Shown: piece by piece, positions 1 through 8,891 of the stretch
Position numbering within the stretch: position 1 is the first letter of the stretch
Layout of the letters: each line of letters starts with the position of its first letter
DNA from: Lutibaculum baratangense AMV1
Lineage (GTDB): Bacteria > Pseudomonadota > Alphaproteobacteria > Rhizobiales > Tepidamorphaceae
Direction of reading: 5' to 3'
Assembly (NCBI RefSeq): GCF_000496075.1
Contig: NZ_AWXZ01000005.1
Location: 1-53,030 of the forward strand
Length of the DNA: 53,030 nt
Program-made: the position numbers and the translations under genes
Notes under the pieces: model-generated
What the model was told of the DNA's origin: nothing
Databases searched by the model: none
The model's input: only the letters and a program-made list of their open reading frames with translations

Positions 1-1
1 C

Positions 2-1355
2 GAGGTTTCGCTGCTGGCCGGCACGGGCGCTGGCGGCGACGCGGCGGGTGACACGCTGGTCGAGATCGAGAACGTCGTCGGCTCTTCCTTCGGCGACACG
101 CTCGTCGGCGATGCCAATGCGAATGCGCTCTACGGCCTCGCCGGCAATGACCTCCTGAACGGCGGTGACGGCAATGACCGGCTCGAAGGTTCGGCTGGCA
201 ACGACACGCTGGTCGGGGCGCCGGTGCCGACATCATTGGCGGCGGTCTCGGCATCGACACGGCGAATTACGCCTCCTCGGGCGGGCGGTGCAGATCTCGC
301 TGCAGGCAGGCACGGCTGCCGGTGGCGATGCGACCGGGGACGCTCTCTATTCGATCGAGAACCTCGTTGGCTCGACCTTCGGCGACATCCTGGCCGGCGA
401 CGGCGGCGCGAACGCGCTCTACGGTATGGGCGGCGACGACACGCTGATCGGCGGCGCGGGTGCGGATACGCTGAATGGCGGCGGCGGCACCGACACGGCC
501 AACTACGCCTCGTCTGGCGCGGCCGTGCAGATCTCGCTGGCGGCCGGCACGGCTTCCGGAGGGCATGCCACCGGAGACGTGCTCACCTCGATCGAGAACC
601 TCGTCGGCTCGGGCTTCGGCGACATCCTGATCGGCGACGGCGGCGCGAACGCGCTCTACGGCATGGGCGGCAGCGACACGCTGATCGGCGGCGTGGGGGC
701 GGACACGCTGGTCGGCGGCGGCGGCATCGACACGGCGAACTACGCCTCGTCCTCGGCCGGCGTGACCGTCGCGCTGTGGAACAACACGGCGGCCGGCGGC
801 GATGCGGCCGGCGACGTGCTGACCTCGATCGAGAACCTCGTGGGCTCGGGCTTCGCCGACCTGCTGGCGGGGGATGCGGGCGCCAACACGCTGTTCGGTC
901 TCGGCGGAAACGACACGCTGAACGGCGGCGCGGGCAACGACTCCCTGTACGGCGGCGGCGGCAGCGACAGTCTGATCGGAGGAGTCGGCGACGACACGCT
1001 GGCGGGCGGCGTCGGCAACGACACGCTGAACGGCGGGGCGGGCAACGACGTCTTCCTGTTCGACACGGCGCTGAACGCCGCGACGAATGTCGACCAGATC
1101 ACGGGCTTCGTCGTCGCCGACGACACGATCTGGCTCGACAACGCGGTCTTCGCCGCGCTGTCGGTCGGTGCCCTGTCGGCCTCCTCCTTCCGGATCGGCG
1201 CGGCGGCGGCGGATGCCGACGACCACGTCATCTACAACCAGGCGACGGGCGACCTCTTCTACGACGCCGACGGCTCGGGCGGCGCGGCACAGATCCGCTT
1301 CGCCACCCTGAACACCGGCCTCGCCATGACGGCCGCCGACTTCATGGTCGTGTGA
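2..1355 (+). CDS. RTX calcium-binding repeat exoprotein, 3' part, with two apparent frameshifts
   Basis: Glycine/aspartate-rich nonapeptide repeats of the GGxGxDxL kind (for example [16 protein letters not shown]) alternate with an approximately 80-residue module containing [13 protein letters not shown]. This is typical of RTX proteins exported by type I secretion, whose repeats bind calcium outside the cell. The last ~100 residues have the usual uncleaved C-terminal secretion region (pattern [11 protein letters not shown] ... YDADGSGG ... ADFMVV). The 5' end lies outside the window. The repeat reading runs in one frame to about base 213, in a second frame from about 217 to 283, and in a third frame from about 288 to the stop. 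Comparison with the internal repeats shows one base missing at each junction. An uninterrupted ATG-initiated frame exists only from 165, and its first ~40 residues are out of the repeat frame. Either the gene is broken or the contig edge has two sequence errors. The cargo activity is unknown because the N-terminus is absent. Confidence 0.8.
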
Positions 1356-1374
1356 CGGCCACCCTGCGAATGAA

Positions 1375-1402
1375 GAGGGTCGGCGCCTCCGCGCCGGCCC
1401 TC
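1375..1402 (+). terminator. hairpin after the RTX gene
   Basis: A 12-base arm (GAGGGTCGGCGC) pairs with its near-complement (GCGCCGGCCCTC, one G-T pair) across a 4-base loop, 20 bases after the RTX stop. The following tract is not U-rich, so termination is inferred from stem strength and position. Confidence 0.6.
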
Positions 1403-1517
1403 ATCTTGCTGAAGCGCCCGGAGAGGGCGTGTCGACCGGCGGGGAGCCGCCGGGCCTGAATCTTGCCGACGGCCTGCGTGGCCGTCGCGCCAACCGGGGA
1501 CAGCTGCCGCGCGCGTC

Positions 1518-2453
1518 TCACCTGTCCTGCCGCACGGACCGGGTCACCGTCGGTGACGCGCCGCAGGGAAGCCCCGTCGTCGTGAGGCGCTCGATCAGTA
1601 TCTCCCGGAACACGGCCGCGGCGTGGCCCTCGACCGCGTGGTCGGGCCTCAGGAGGCCGAAGCTGAAGCCGATCTCCGGCACGAAGGGCCGCGCCACGAT
1701 ACGCCGCCCGGCGCAGAAGGCCGCGGTGTAGGGCTCGACGAGCGCGATGCCCGTGCCGAGCTCGACCTGTCTCGCCGCCACGATCGACAGCGGGGTCTCC
1801 ACGCCGGGCTCGAGCCGAACCCCGGCCTCGTCGAACGCCTGCTGCAACCGATGGCGCGTCAGCGAGTTCGACAGCGAGATGATCCGTTCGCCGTCGAGGT
1901 CGTCGGCCCGGATCTCGCGCTTGCCCGCAAGCCTGTGCTCGGGATGGAGGATGCAGAGAAGCGGCACCTCCACCGCGAGGTCGCAGGCGACGCCCCGAAC
2001 GTCGTAGGGCGGCGTCGCAAGGCCGATGTCGGTCTGCTGGGCGATGATCCAGTCGATCACCTGCCGAGAGCTGCGCGCGTGCACCGCGACACGCGCCTTG
2101 GGATAGGCCGCGAGGAAGTCCGACACGGCGAGCGGCACCAGGTCGAGGCAGAGCGCCGGCATGGCAGCGACCGCGATCTGGACGTCGCGAAAATCCCGAA
2201 GGTCGGCCGCGAACTGAAGGACCGAATCCAGGCTGCGATAGGAGCGCTCGACGGCCTCGAGCAGCCTCAGGCCCTCCTTCGTCGGGGCCACCCGCCCGTG
2301 CCGTCGGTCGAAGAGGCTCAGGCCCAGGGAGCGCTCCAGATCGGAGATCATCCGGCTGACGGCCGGTTGCGAGGTCCGCAGCACGCGACTCGCCTCGGTC
2401 ATCGTCCCGGTGGTCATGACGGCCCTGAAGGCCTCGATCGCGCGGTGGTTCAC
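1518..2453 (-). CDS. LysR-family transcriptional regulator
   Basis: A 311-residue protein with the LysR plan. The N-terminal winged helix-turn-helix occupies about residues 1-60 (EAFRAVMTTGTMTEASRVL, then SQPAVSRMISDLERSLG). An effector-binding domain of the type 2 periplasmic-binding fold spans about residues 90-295. Its length is normal for the family. It is divergent from the tctCBA-led catabolic operon, with 208 bases between the two starts. LysR regulators usually control the divergent operon in response to its substrate or a pathway intermediate, so this is the probable regulator of the cluster. The shared intergenic region is locally A/T-rich (GATATATC, ATATTACC, GATATTCG), which fits a LysR operator, but I could not define the operator. 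The effector cannot be read from sequence. Confidence 0.9.
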   Translation of the reverse strand: MNHRAIEAFRAVMTTGTMTEASRVLRTSQPAVSRMISDLERSLGLSLFDRRHGRVAPTKEGLRLLEAVERSYRSLDSVLQFAADLRDFRDVQIAVAAMPALCLDLVPLAVSDFLAAYPKARVAVHARSSRQVIDWIIAQQTDIGLATPPYDVRGVACDLAVEVPLLCILHPEHRLAGKREIRADDLDGERIISLSNSLTRHRLQQAFDEAGVRLEPGVETPLSIVAARQVELGTGIALVEPYTAAFCAGRRIVARPFVPEIGFSFGLLRPDHAVEGHAAAVFREILIERLTTTGLPCGASPTVTRSVRQDR

Positions 2454-2661
2454 GGGCAGTCTCGATATATCACCGGCGCATATTACCCGCTGAAGATGAT
2501 ATTCGACAACATGTCCCTGCGGCAGTTAGCATCATCTGCAGCGCGCCGGAGAAGCGCGCGGCCACCCCCCGTCTCTCTGCCCCGGCTGGCGCCCGCACGC
2601 GAGAAAACGTGGTGAACTCGCCCGTCGCCCTGGGGAGACGTCGAACTTCCAGGAGAACAGC

Positions 2662-3639
2662 ATGAATATCGGACGTTGCCTTCTTGCCTTCATGATGGTG
2701 GCGGGACTCTCGCTTCCCGCCCATGCCGAATGGCCGGAGAAGCCGGTCGAGCTCGTCATCTCGTTCTCGCCGGGCGGCGGCATGGACCAGACGATGCTGC
2801 CGCTGAAGCCGCTCATGGAGGCGGAGCTCGGGCAGCCCTTCGTCTTCAACTACAAGGCGGGCGCCGGCGGCCGCATCGGCTTCGAATACGTCTACATGAA
2901 GGGCCGCGACGGCCACGTGATCGGCGCGCTGAGCGAGCCGCACTTCACGAACACCACCGTCTTCGACACGCCGCGCTACACGCACGAGGATCTCGTGCCG
3001 GTCGGCATCATCGGCCGCGACGTGCCGATCTGGTTCGTGAGCAACGACTCCCCGTACCAGGACATGAACGACCTCATCGAGGCGGCGCGCGAGCGGCCGG
3101 GCGAGATCACGGTCGCCACCGGCAGTTTCACCGGCGAGCAGTACCTGTCGCTCGCGATCCTGGAGGAAAAGGCGGGCGTGCAGTTCCGCGCCGTCAATGT
3201 CGGCGGCGGCGGCCCGGTGATGTCGAACGTGGTCGGCGGGCATTTCGACGTCGGCATCTCGCGGCCGGCTTCGATCGCCGTCATCAGCGACGAGATCCGC
3301 GGCCTCGGCGTCGTCGCGAAGGAGCGCACGGACCTGTTCCCCGACACTCAGATCTTCGACGAGCAGCTGCCGGAGGAGATGAAAATCCCGCATTTCAGCT
3401 CCTCGCGCGGCCTGATGGTCACGAGGGTCTTCGCGGAAGAGAACCCGGAGGGCTTCGCGAGGCTCGAGGCGGCCTTCGAGAAAGCGGTTCACTCGCCGGA
3501 GTATCAGGAGGCGCTCGAGCGCATGGGCTTCCCCTTCGAGTGGGTGGGCCCCGAGGACGCGCAGACCGAGATGAACGAGACGGCCGAGCTGATGCAGCAG
3601 TACAAGGCGCTCGTCGACGCGGCGAAGACCCGCGAGTGA
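2662..3639 (+). CDS. tctC: Tripartite tricarboxylate transporter substrate-binding protein (TctC/Bug family)
   Basis: A 325-residue periplasmic binding protein with a clear Sec signal peptide (residues 1-22, cleavage after AHA). The mature start (PEKPVELVISFSPGGGMDQT) is typical of the TctC/Bug family, which captures carboxylates or other small organic acids for the TctAB membrane pair. The length is normal for the family. A ribosome-binding sequence (CCAGGAGAACAGC) precedes the ATG. tctB and tctA follow directly, so the transporter is complete and probably co-transcribed. The substrate is unknown. The downstream enzymes suggest a carboxylated amino- or imino-acid conjugate rather than a simple tricarboxylate. 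Confidence 0.9.
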   Translation: MNIGRCLLAFMMVAGLSLPAHAEWPEKPVELVISFSPGGGMDQTMLPLKPLMEAELGQPFVFNYKAGAGGRIGFEYVYMKGRDGHVIGALSEPHFTNTTVFDTPRYTHEDLVPVGIIGRDVPIWFVSNDSPYQDMNDLIEAARERPGEITVATGSFTGEQYLSLAILEEKAGVQFRAVNVGGGGPVMSNVVGGHFDVGISRPASIAVISDEIRGLGVVAKERTDLFPDTQIFDEQLPEEMKIPHFSSSRGLMVTRVFAEENPEGFARLEAAFEKAVHSPEYQEALERMGFPFEWVGPEDAQTEMNETAELMQQYKALVDAAKTRE

Positions 3640-3673
3640 CCCTGCCGGTCGCGCGAGCAAGGAGTCAGGTCAC

Positions 3674-4078
3674 GTGGCATGGTTGCGCGAGGCGTTCCTG
3701 CCGATCATCGGGATCGTCTACTCGATCCTCTATATCGCCCTGACGGTGGGGCTTCCGGCGGAAAGCACGATCTTCCCCCGCACCATCCTGACGGTGCTCT
3801 GCATCCTGGCAGTGCTCATCGTGCTGGCCGAGTACCGCAAGAGAGGAGGGGAGGCGGCGAAGGCCGCGCCCCCCTCGCAGGCGCCGCTCGTCTACGGCCT
3901 GGCGGTCGTCTTCGTCATCGGCTTCTGGCTCTTCGGCTTCATGGCTGCCGCGCCCGTGTTCCTCGCCGCCGCGATGCTGCTCCTCGGCCAGCCGGTCGTC
4001 AGGGCTCTCGCCGTGGCGGTGCTGCTGCCGGCCGGCATCTACCTCCTCTTCACGTGGACCTTCGGGGTCTCGCTGTGA
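3674..4078 (+). CDS. tctB: Tripartite tricarboxylate transporter small membrane subunit TctB
   Basis: A 134-residue very hydrophobic protein with about four membrane segments (roughly residues 8-25, 33-50, 70-90 and 92-130), the usual architecture of TctB. It begins with GTG after a good ribosome-binding sequence (AAGGAG, about 9 bases upstream). It lies between tctC and tctA, the standard gene order. TctB is the small integral subunit that works with TctA, and its sequence is poorly conserved, so the assignment rests on size, topology and position. Confidence 0.85.
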   Translation: MAWLREAFLPIIGIVYSILYIALTVGLPAESTIFPRTILTVLCILAVLIVLAEYRKRGGEAAKAAPPSQAPLVYGLAVVFVIGFWLFGFMAAAPVFLAAAMLLLGQPVVRALAVAVLLPAGIYLLFTWTFGVSL

Positions 4079-4121
4079 CGGCCGCCATCGCATCGGCCGA
4101 GACGAAACCGGACATCCGCCC

Positions 4122-5624
4122 GTGATCGAGATCCTGTCCAACGTCGACTTCACGACCTTCCTCGTCACCGTCGCCGGCATCTTCGTCGGCATGTTCTTCG
4201 GCGCGCTGCCGGGCTTCGGTGGCAGCTCCGCGATGGCGCTCGTCCTGCCGATCGCGATCTCGATGTCGCCGCTGAACGCCATGGTGTTCCTGATCGGCAT
4301 CTTCGGCGGCACGCATTACGGCGGGGGCATTCCTGCCGTGCTCGTCGGCGTCCCGGGCGACGCGGGCGCGGCCGCGACGGTGATCGACGGCTTCAAGATG
4401 ACCCGGAAGGGCAGGGCGTCGGAAGCCCTGGCCATGGTCGCGATGGGCTCGGCCATCGCCGGCATCGTCAGTGTCATCTGCTTTCATTTCCTCGCGCCGG
4501 TCCTCGCGAAGGCGGCCTTGAGCTTCGGCCCGCCCGAGCTCTTCGTGCTCGTGATCTTCGGCCTGTCGATCGTCGGCTCGATCGACCTGGAGCGAATGCT
4601 GAAGTCGCTCTTCGCCGGCGCGCTCGGCCTCGGCATCGCGGCGGTGGGTGTCGACCCCTACTGGGCGGAGCCGCGCCTCGTCTTCGGCTCGCCGCATCTC
4701 TACGAGGGCTTTCCGTTCATCCCGGCGCTGCTCGGCCTGTTCTGCATCGCCCAGATGCTGTCGCTGATGGCCGAGAAGGATCTCGTGCAGACCGAGGAGG
4801 TGGCGGCGCCGACCTTCCGTCGCACCGTCGTCGGCATGTTCGAGACGTTCCGCTACTGGAAGGCCCTCTTGATCGGCACGATCTCGGGCACCTTCATCGG
4901 CGCCTTGCCGGGCGCCGGGGCTTCGATCGCCTCCTTCGTGTCCTACACGATCGCCAAGAGCGTCTCGAGCAAGCCCGAGGAGTTCGGCAAGGGAAGCCCC
5001 GAGGGCCTCGTCGCCCCGGAATCCGCGAATAACGCGGTGGTCGGCGGCGCCCTGATCCCGACCTTCGCGCTCGGCATTCCCGGTTCGGGGGCGGCCGCGG
5101 TGCTGATGGGCGTCATGATGTATATGGGGCTGCGGCCGGGCCCGCGGCTCTTCGTCGAGCAGCTGCCGCTGATCCAGACGCTCGTGACCTACCTGCTTCT
5201 CGGCAATATCGTGATGATCGTGTTCGGCGCGATCGCCGCGGGCACGTTCTACCGCATCACCCGCATCCCGATTCCCGTCCTCGTGCCCTGCGTCATAGCC
5301 GCCGCCTCCGTCGGCGCATATGCCTATCGCGGCGAAGCCTTCGACCTCGGCGTGATGATGGGCTTCGGGCTCCTCGGCTTCCTCCTGCAGCGCTGGCAAT
5401 ACCCGTTGAGCGCGGTCGTGCTGGGCCTCGTTCTCGGGCCGATGGCGGAGCAGTACTTCGTGCAGAGCCTCGCGATGTCCGGCTGGAACTTCATGGTGTT
5501 CTTCGACCGCCCGATCACGATAGTCCTCTGGCTCCTGATCGCTGGCTCCGTGCTCTCCTCCGTCGTCCTTTATAGGCGGAACAGGTCGGAGCGTCTCGGC
5601 GCTGGAGCGGGAGCGGGGTCGTGA
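4122..5624 (+). CDS. tctA: Tripartite tricarboxylate transporter large permease TctA
   Basis: A 500-residue polytopic membrane protein of the normal TctA length with about 11-12 hydrophobic segments. It shows the two family signatures built on G-x-L-P-G: FFGALPGFGGSSAMALVLP near residue 30 and FIGALPGAGASIASF near residue 260. A further TctA-like stretch, PESANNAVVGGALIPTFALG, lies around residue 300. It starts with GTG, 43 bases after tctB. The stop codon overlaps a GTG that could begin the following gamma-glutamyltransferase, which suggests translational coupling. With TctB it forms the ion-driven uptake channel in the inner membrane. Confidence 0.93.
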   Translation: MIEILSNVDFTTFLVTVAGIFVGMFFGALPGFGGSSAMALVLPIAISMSPLNAMVFLIGIFGGTHYGGGIPAVLVGVPGDAGAAATVIDGFKMTRKGRASEALAMVAMGSAIAGIVSVICFHFLAPVLAKAALSFGPPELFVLVIFGLSIVGSIDLERMLKSLFAGALGLGIAAVGVDPYWAEPRLVFGSPHLYEGFPFIPALLGLFCIAQMLSLMAEKDLVQTEEVAAPTFRRTVVGMFETFRYWKALLIGTISGTFIGALPGAGASIASFVSYTIAKSVSSKPEEFGKGSPEGLVAPESANNAVVGGALIPTFALGIPGSGAAAVLMGVMMYMGLRPGPRLFVEQLPLIQTLVTYLLLGNIVMIVFGAIAAGTFYRITRIPIPVLVPCVIAAASVGAYAYRGEAFDLGVMMGFGLLGFLLQRWQYPLSAVVLGLVLGPMAEQYFVQSLAMSGWNFMVFFDRPITIVLWLLIAGSVLSSVVLYRRNRSERLGAGAGAGS

Positions 5625-5659
5625 CCGGGGGCAGGGATCGGACGGGAGAGTATCGGGAC

Positions 5660-7372
5660 ATGTCAGCACCACACCGCGCCCGCATCATCGGCCGCAAGCA
5701 CATGGCGGCGGCCGGACACTATCTCGCGGCGCAGGCGGCCTTCCAAGCCCTCGAGGCCGGCGGCAACGCCGTCGATGCCGGGGTCGCCGGCGGCATCGCG
5801 CTCGGTGTGCTCCAGAGCGAGTATGTGAGCTTCGGCGGCGTCGCCCCGATCATGATCCGCATGGCGGAGACGGGCGAGGTCGTCACGCTGAGCGGGCTCG
5901 GCCACTGGCCGGCGCTGACCGATGTCGAGCATTTCCGGCGCAATGGCGGCCGCATCCCGAAGGGCATCCTGAGGACCGTCGTGCCGGCCGCGCCCGACGC
6001 CTGGATCACGGCGCTCGAACGCTTCGGCACCATGTCCTACGGCGAGGTCGCGCTCGCCGCGCGGCGCTTCGCGCGCGAGGGCTTCGCGGTTCCCTCGCTG
6101 ATGACCGACATCATTGCCGCTCATGCGGAGGAATATGCGAGCTGGGAGACGAGCGCGCCGATCTTCCTGCCGGGCGGCAAGCCGCCGCAGCCGGGCGATC
6201 TCTTCGTCCAGTCCGACCTCGCCGACACGATCGACCACATGATCGCCGAGGAGGCGGCCGCGGCGGCGCGCGGCGGCCGGCTCGCGGGCCTACAGGCGGC
6301 GCGGGACGCCTTCTACCGCGGCGACATAGCGAGGACGATCGTCGCCTATCACGAGACGAATGGCGGCTGGCTGCGCATGGACGACCTCGCGAACTTCCGC
6401 GTCGAGCAGGAGACGGCCCGCCGCGTCTCGTTCCGGGGCATGGAGGTTCACAGCTGCGGCGCATGGTGCCAGGGGCCGGTGCTCGCCCAGACGCTCGGCA
6501 TGCTCGACGGGCAGGACCTCGTCTCGCTCGGCCACAACAGCTCAGCCTACATCCACCGCATCGTCGAGACGCTGAAGCTCGCCTATGCCGACCGCCACGC
6601 CTATTTCGGCGATCCGAACTTCGTGGACGTGCCGCTCGACGAGCTTCTTTCGCCGGCTTACATGTCCGACCGGGCGAAGCTCGTGGATACGGCACGGGCC
6701 GCGCCGGGCATGCCGGAGCCGGGTCTGCCGCGCGATTTCGCCGCCCCGGCGCCGCACGCCGCGCGGCCGGAGGATGCGGTGAGCGAACTCGACACGTCGT
6801 ATGTCTGCACCGTCGACGCCGCCGGCAACGCCTTCTCCGCGACGCCGAGCGACGGCTCGGCCGCGGCGCCGGTCATCCCGGGGCTCGGTTTCGTCCCCTC
6901 GAACCGAGGCATGCAGTCCTGGGTCGAGGCTGATGCGCCGGCGGTTCTGGGGCCGGGCCGCCGGCCGCGCCTGACGCCGAGCCCGGCGATGGCGGTGAAG
7001 CCCGGCGAGTGGGTGATGCCGTTCGGCTCGCCCGGCAACGACGTGCAGCCGCAGGCGATGCTCCAGACCTTCCTCAACATCCATCTCTGGGGGATGGCGC
7101 CGCAGCAGGCGGTGGACGAGCCGCGCTTCGCGACATTCTCCTACCCCCGCTCCTCCGAGCCGCATTCCTACGATCCGGGTCTCCTGCGCGTCGAGGCGCG
7201 GATCGGCCCCGACACACAAGAGGAGCTTCGCGCGCTCGGCCACGACGTGCGCGAATGGCCCGAATGGGAATATGCCGCCGGCGCCGTGTGCACGATCGTC
7301 GCGAACGAGCGCACGGGCATGCGCGAGGGTGCCTCCGACCAGCGACGGCCCACCGCCGTCGCCGGGTGGTAG
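5660..7372 (+). CDS. Gamma-glutamyltransferase family protein
   Basis: About 570 residues, the normal size for this Ntn-hydrolase family, which hydrolyses or transfers gamma-glutamyl groups after autocleavage. The substrate-pocket glycines (EAGGNAVDAGVAGGIALGV) occur near the start. The cleavage site aligns as DTSYVCTVDAAGNAFSAT, with Thr379 in the place of the catalytic N-terminal threonine of the small subunit. The small-subunit motif MPFGSPGNDVQPQAMLQ is also present. No Sec signal peptide is visible, so a cytoplasmic location is likely. The ATG at 5660 follows GGGAGAG and starts close to the conserved region. A GTG at 5621, overlapping the tctA stop, would add 13 residues. Position after a TctCBA importer and before amino-acid dehydrogenases suggests it releases glutamate or another amino acid from an imported conjugate. 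Related cephalosporin-acylase-like members exist, so the bond cleaved is not certain. Confidence 0.88.
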   Translation: MSAPHRARIIGRKHMAAAGHYLAAQAAFQALEAGGNAVDAGVAGGIALGVLQSEYVSFGGVAPIMIRMAETGEVVTLSGLGHWPALTDVEHFRRNGGRIPKGILRTVVPAAPDAWITALERFGTMSYGEVALAARRFAREGFAVPSLMTDIIAAHAEEYASWETSAPIFLPGGKPPQPGDLFVQSDLADTIDHMIAEEAAAAARGGRLAGLQAARDAFYRGDIARTIVAYHETNGGWLRMDDLANFRVEQETARRVSFRGMEVHSCGAWCQGPVLAQTLGMLDGQDLVSLGHNSSAYIHRIVETLKLAYADRHAYFGDPNFVDVPLDELLSPAYMSDRAKLVDTARAAPGMPEPGLPRDFAAPAPHAARPEDAVSELDTSYVCTVDAAGNAFSATPSDGSAAAPVIPGLGFVPSNRGMQSWVEADAPAVLGPGRRPRLTPSPAMAVKPGEWVMPFGSPGNDVQPQAMLQTFLNIHLWGMAPQQAVDEPRFATFSYPRSSEPHSYDPGLLRVEARIGPDTQEELRALGHDVREWPEWEYAAGAVCTIVANERTGMREGASDQRRPTAVAGW

Positions 7373-7498
7373 CGGCCGGGCACAGCGGACAACACGACAA
7401 ATGAGGATGTCTCCGATCATCGTGTCCGGCGCGGACACCCCCTGCCTTTCCTCGTCCGGCTGCGGCCCCGTCCCGGCCGCCGGCCGAAAGGCGTGGCC

Positions 7499-8611
7499 AT
7501 GAGGCGATACGACACGATCGTCGTCGGCGGCGGGCTCGTCGGCGCCGCCGTCGCATACGGGCTCGCCCGGGAGGGCGAGAGCGTTGCCGTGCTCGACGAG
7601 GGCGACGTCGCCTTCCGCGCCTCGCGCGGCAATTTCGGCCTCGTCTGGGTGCAGTCGAAAGGCGACGGCCGCCCCGAATATGCCCGCTGGACGCGCCGCT
7701 CCTCCGATCTCTGGCCCGGTTTCGCCGAGCTTCTGGCAGAGGACACCGGCATCGCGCCCGACTACCACAAGCCCGGCGGCCTGCATTTCTGCTTCAGCGA
7801 GGCGGAGATCGAGGCGCGGCGCGCTATGATCCACCGGATGCACAACGTCCATGGCCCCGGCGGCGACGGCACGCGCATCCTCGATCGCAAGGAGGTTCAG
7901 GACCTCGTGCCCTCGATCGGTCCAGACGTACTGGGCGCGAGCTATTCGCCGCATGACGGACATGCGAGCCCACTCCGCCTGCTGCGCGGCCTGCATGCCG
8001 GGCTCGCGAAGCGGACCGGTGCCTATTTCGCCGATCACCGGGTGCAGCGTATCGAGAAGGATGGCGGCGGCTTCCGCGTCGAGGCGGGCGGCGAGACCTT
8101 CTCCGGGGGCAAGGTCGTCCTTGCCGCCGGCCTCGGCAATCGCGAGCTCGGCGCGCAGGTCGGGCTCGACGTGCCGGTGCGCCCGCTCAAGGGCCAGATC
8201 CTCGTGACCGAGCGCACGAAGCCGGTGCTGACGATGCCGACCCATGTGATCCGCCAGACGGAGGAGGGCACGATCATGATGGGCGACAGCCAGGAAGACG
8301 CTGGCTTCGACACGCGCTCCGGCACGGGGGTGATCTCCGCCATCGCGGCGCACGCCGTGCGGACGCTACCCTGGCTCGCGACTGTCCGCGTCGTACGCTC
8401 GTGGGCGGCGCTTCGCGTCATGACGCCGGACGGCTACCCGCTCTACGAGCAGTCGGAGAGCCATCCCGGCGCCTTCACCGTCAACTGCCATTCGGGCGTC
8501 ACCCTTGCCGGCGCGCACGCGCAGGCGCTCGCGCCGATGATCGCGCTCGGCGCGCTCGGCGAGGAGCTGTCGGCCTTCACCTCGGGGAGGTTCGATGTTC
8601 GAGCGAACTGA
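7499..8611 (+). CDS. FAD-dependent amino/imino-acid dehydrogenase, DAO-fold subunit
   Basis: A 370-residue protein with an N-terminal dinucleotide-binding fold (DTIVVGGGLVGAAVAYGLA) and the D-amino-acid-oxidase layout. It resembles the smaller flavoprotein of opine oxidases and hydrogen-cyanide synthase (OoxB/HcnC) and of bacterial D-hydroxyproline dehydrogenase. It oxidises the alpha C-N bond of an amino or imino acid. The ATG at 7499 is preferred because AAAGG lies about 7 bases upstream; a GTG six bases earlier is poorly spaced. The 3' end overlaps the next gene by 17 bases and the following two genes complete a three-subunit set. The oxidised product would be an imine, which fits the RidA gene downstream. 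Confidence 0.85.
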   Translation: MRRYDTIVVGGGLVGAAVAYGLAREGESVAVLDEGDVAFRASRGNFGLVWVQSKGDGRPEYARWTRRSSDLWPGFAELLAEDTGIAPDYHKPGGLHFCFSEAEIEARRAMIHRMHNVHGPGGDGTRILDRKEVQDLVPSIGPDVLGASYSPHDGHASPLRLLRGLHAGLAKRTGAYFADHRVQRIEKDGGGFRVEAGGETFSGGKVVLAAGLGNRELGAQVGLDVPVRPLKGQILVTERTKPVLTMPTHVIRQTEEGTIMMGDSQEDAGFDTRSGTGVISAIAAHAVRTLPWLATVRVVRSWAALRVMTPDGYPLYEQSESHPGAFTVNCHSGVTLAGAHAQALAPMIALGALGEELSAFTSGRFDVRAN

Positions 8612-8891
8612 CGCAGGGGCCGGCGGACAGGTCGGATTCTTCTTCGAGGGCAGCCGCGTCGAGGCGCGGGCAGGCGACACCGTCGCCGCGGCGATCCTCG
8701 CCCACGGCGAGCGCAGCGTCCGCACGACGCCGGCGAGCGGCGCGCCGCGGGGACCGTTCTGCTTCATGGGCACCTGCTTCGAGTGCCTGGTCGAGATCGA
8801 CGGCGTGCCGAACCGGCAGGCCTGCATGGTCGTCGTGGCGGAGGGCATGGATGTCCGCCGCCAGGAAGGCGCGCGGGAAGCCACGCCATGA
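8595..8891 (+). CDS. Small (2Fe-2S)-binding subunit of the dehydrogenase
   Basis: A 98-residue protein of the Fer2_4 type, with cysteines at 56, 61, 64 and 77 (FCFMGTCFECLVEIDG, then RQAC) that would bind one plant-type [2Fe-2S] cluster. In HcnA, opine-oxidase and D-hydroxyproline-dehydrogenase systems such a small subunit, or the equivalent domain, passes electrons between the two flavoproteins. It overlaps the upstream flavoprotein gene by 17 bases and shares an ATGA with the downstream one, so the three are translated as a unit. Confidence 0.88.
   Translation: MFERTDAGAGGQVGFFFEGSRVEARAGDTVAAAILAHGERSVRTTPASGAPRGPFCFMGTCFECLVEIDGVPNRQACMVVVAEGMDVRRQEGAREATP

Noticed and set aside
224-1459. 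Long Arg-rich open frames over the RTX gene on both strands
   Set aside because: They are shadows of the repeat-coding frame in very GC-rich DNA. Only one frame at each point gives the RTX nonapeptide pattern.
4050-5672. A 540-residue minus-strand open frame opposite tctA
   Set aside because: Composition is dominated by Arg, Glu, Asp and His with no domain, while the plus strand encodes an intact TctA with family motifs. The same applies to the long minus-strand frames opposite the GGT, dehydrogenase, argD and AprA-like genes.
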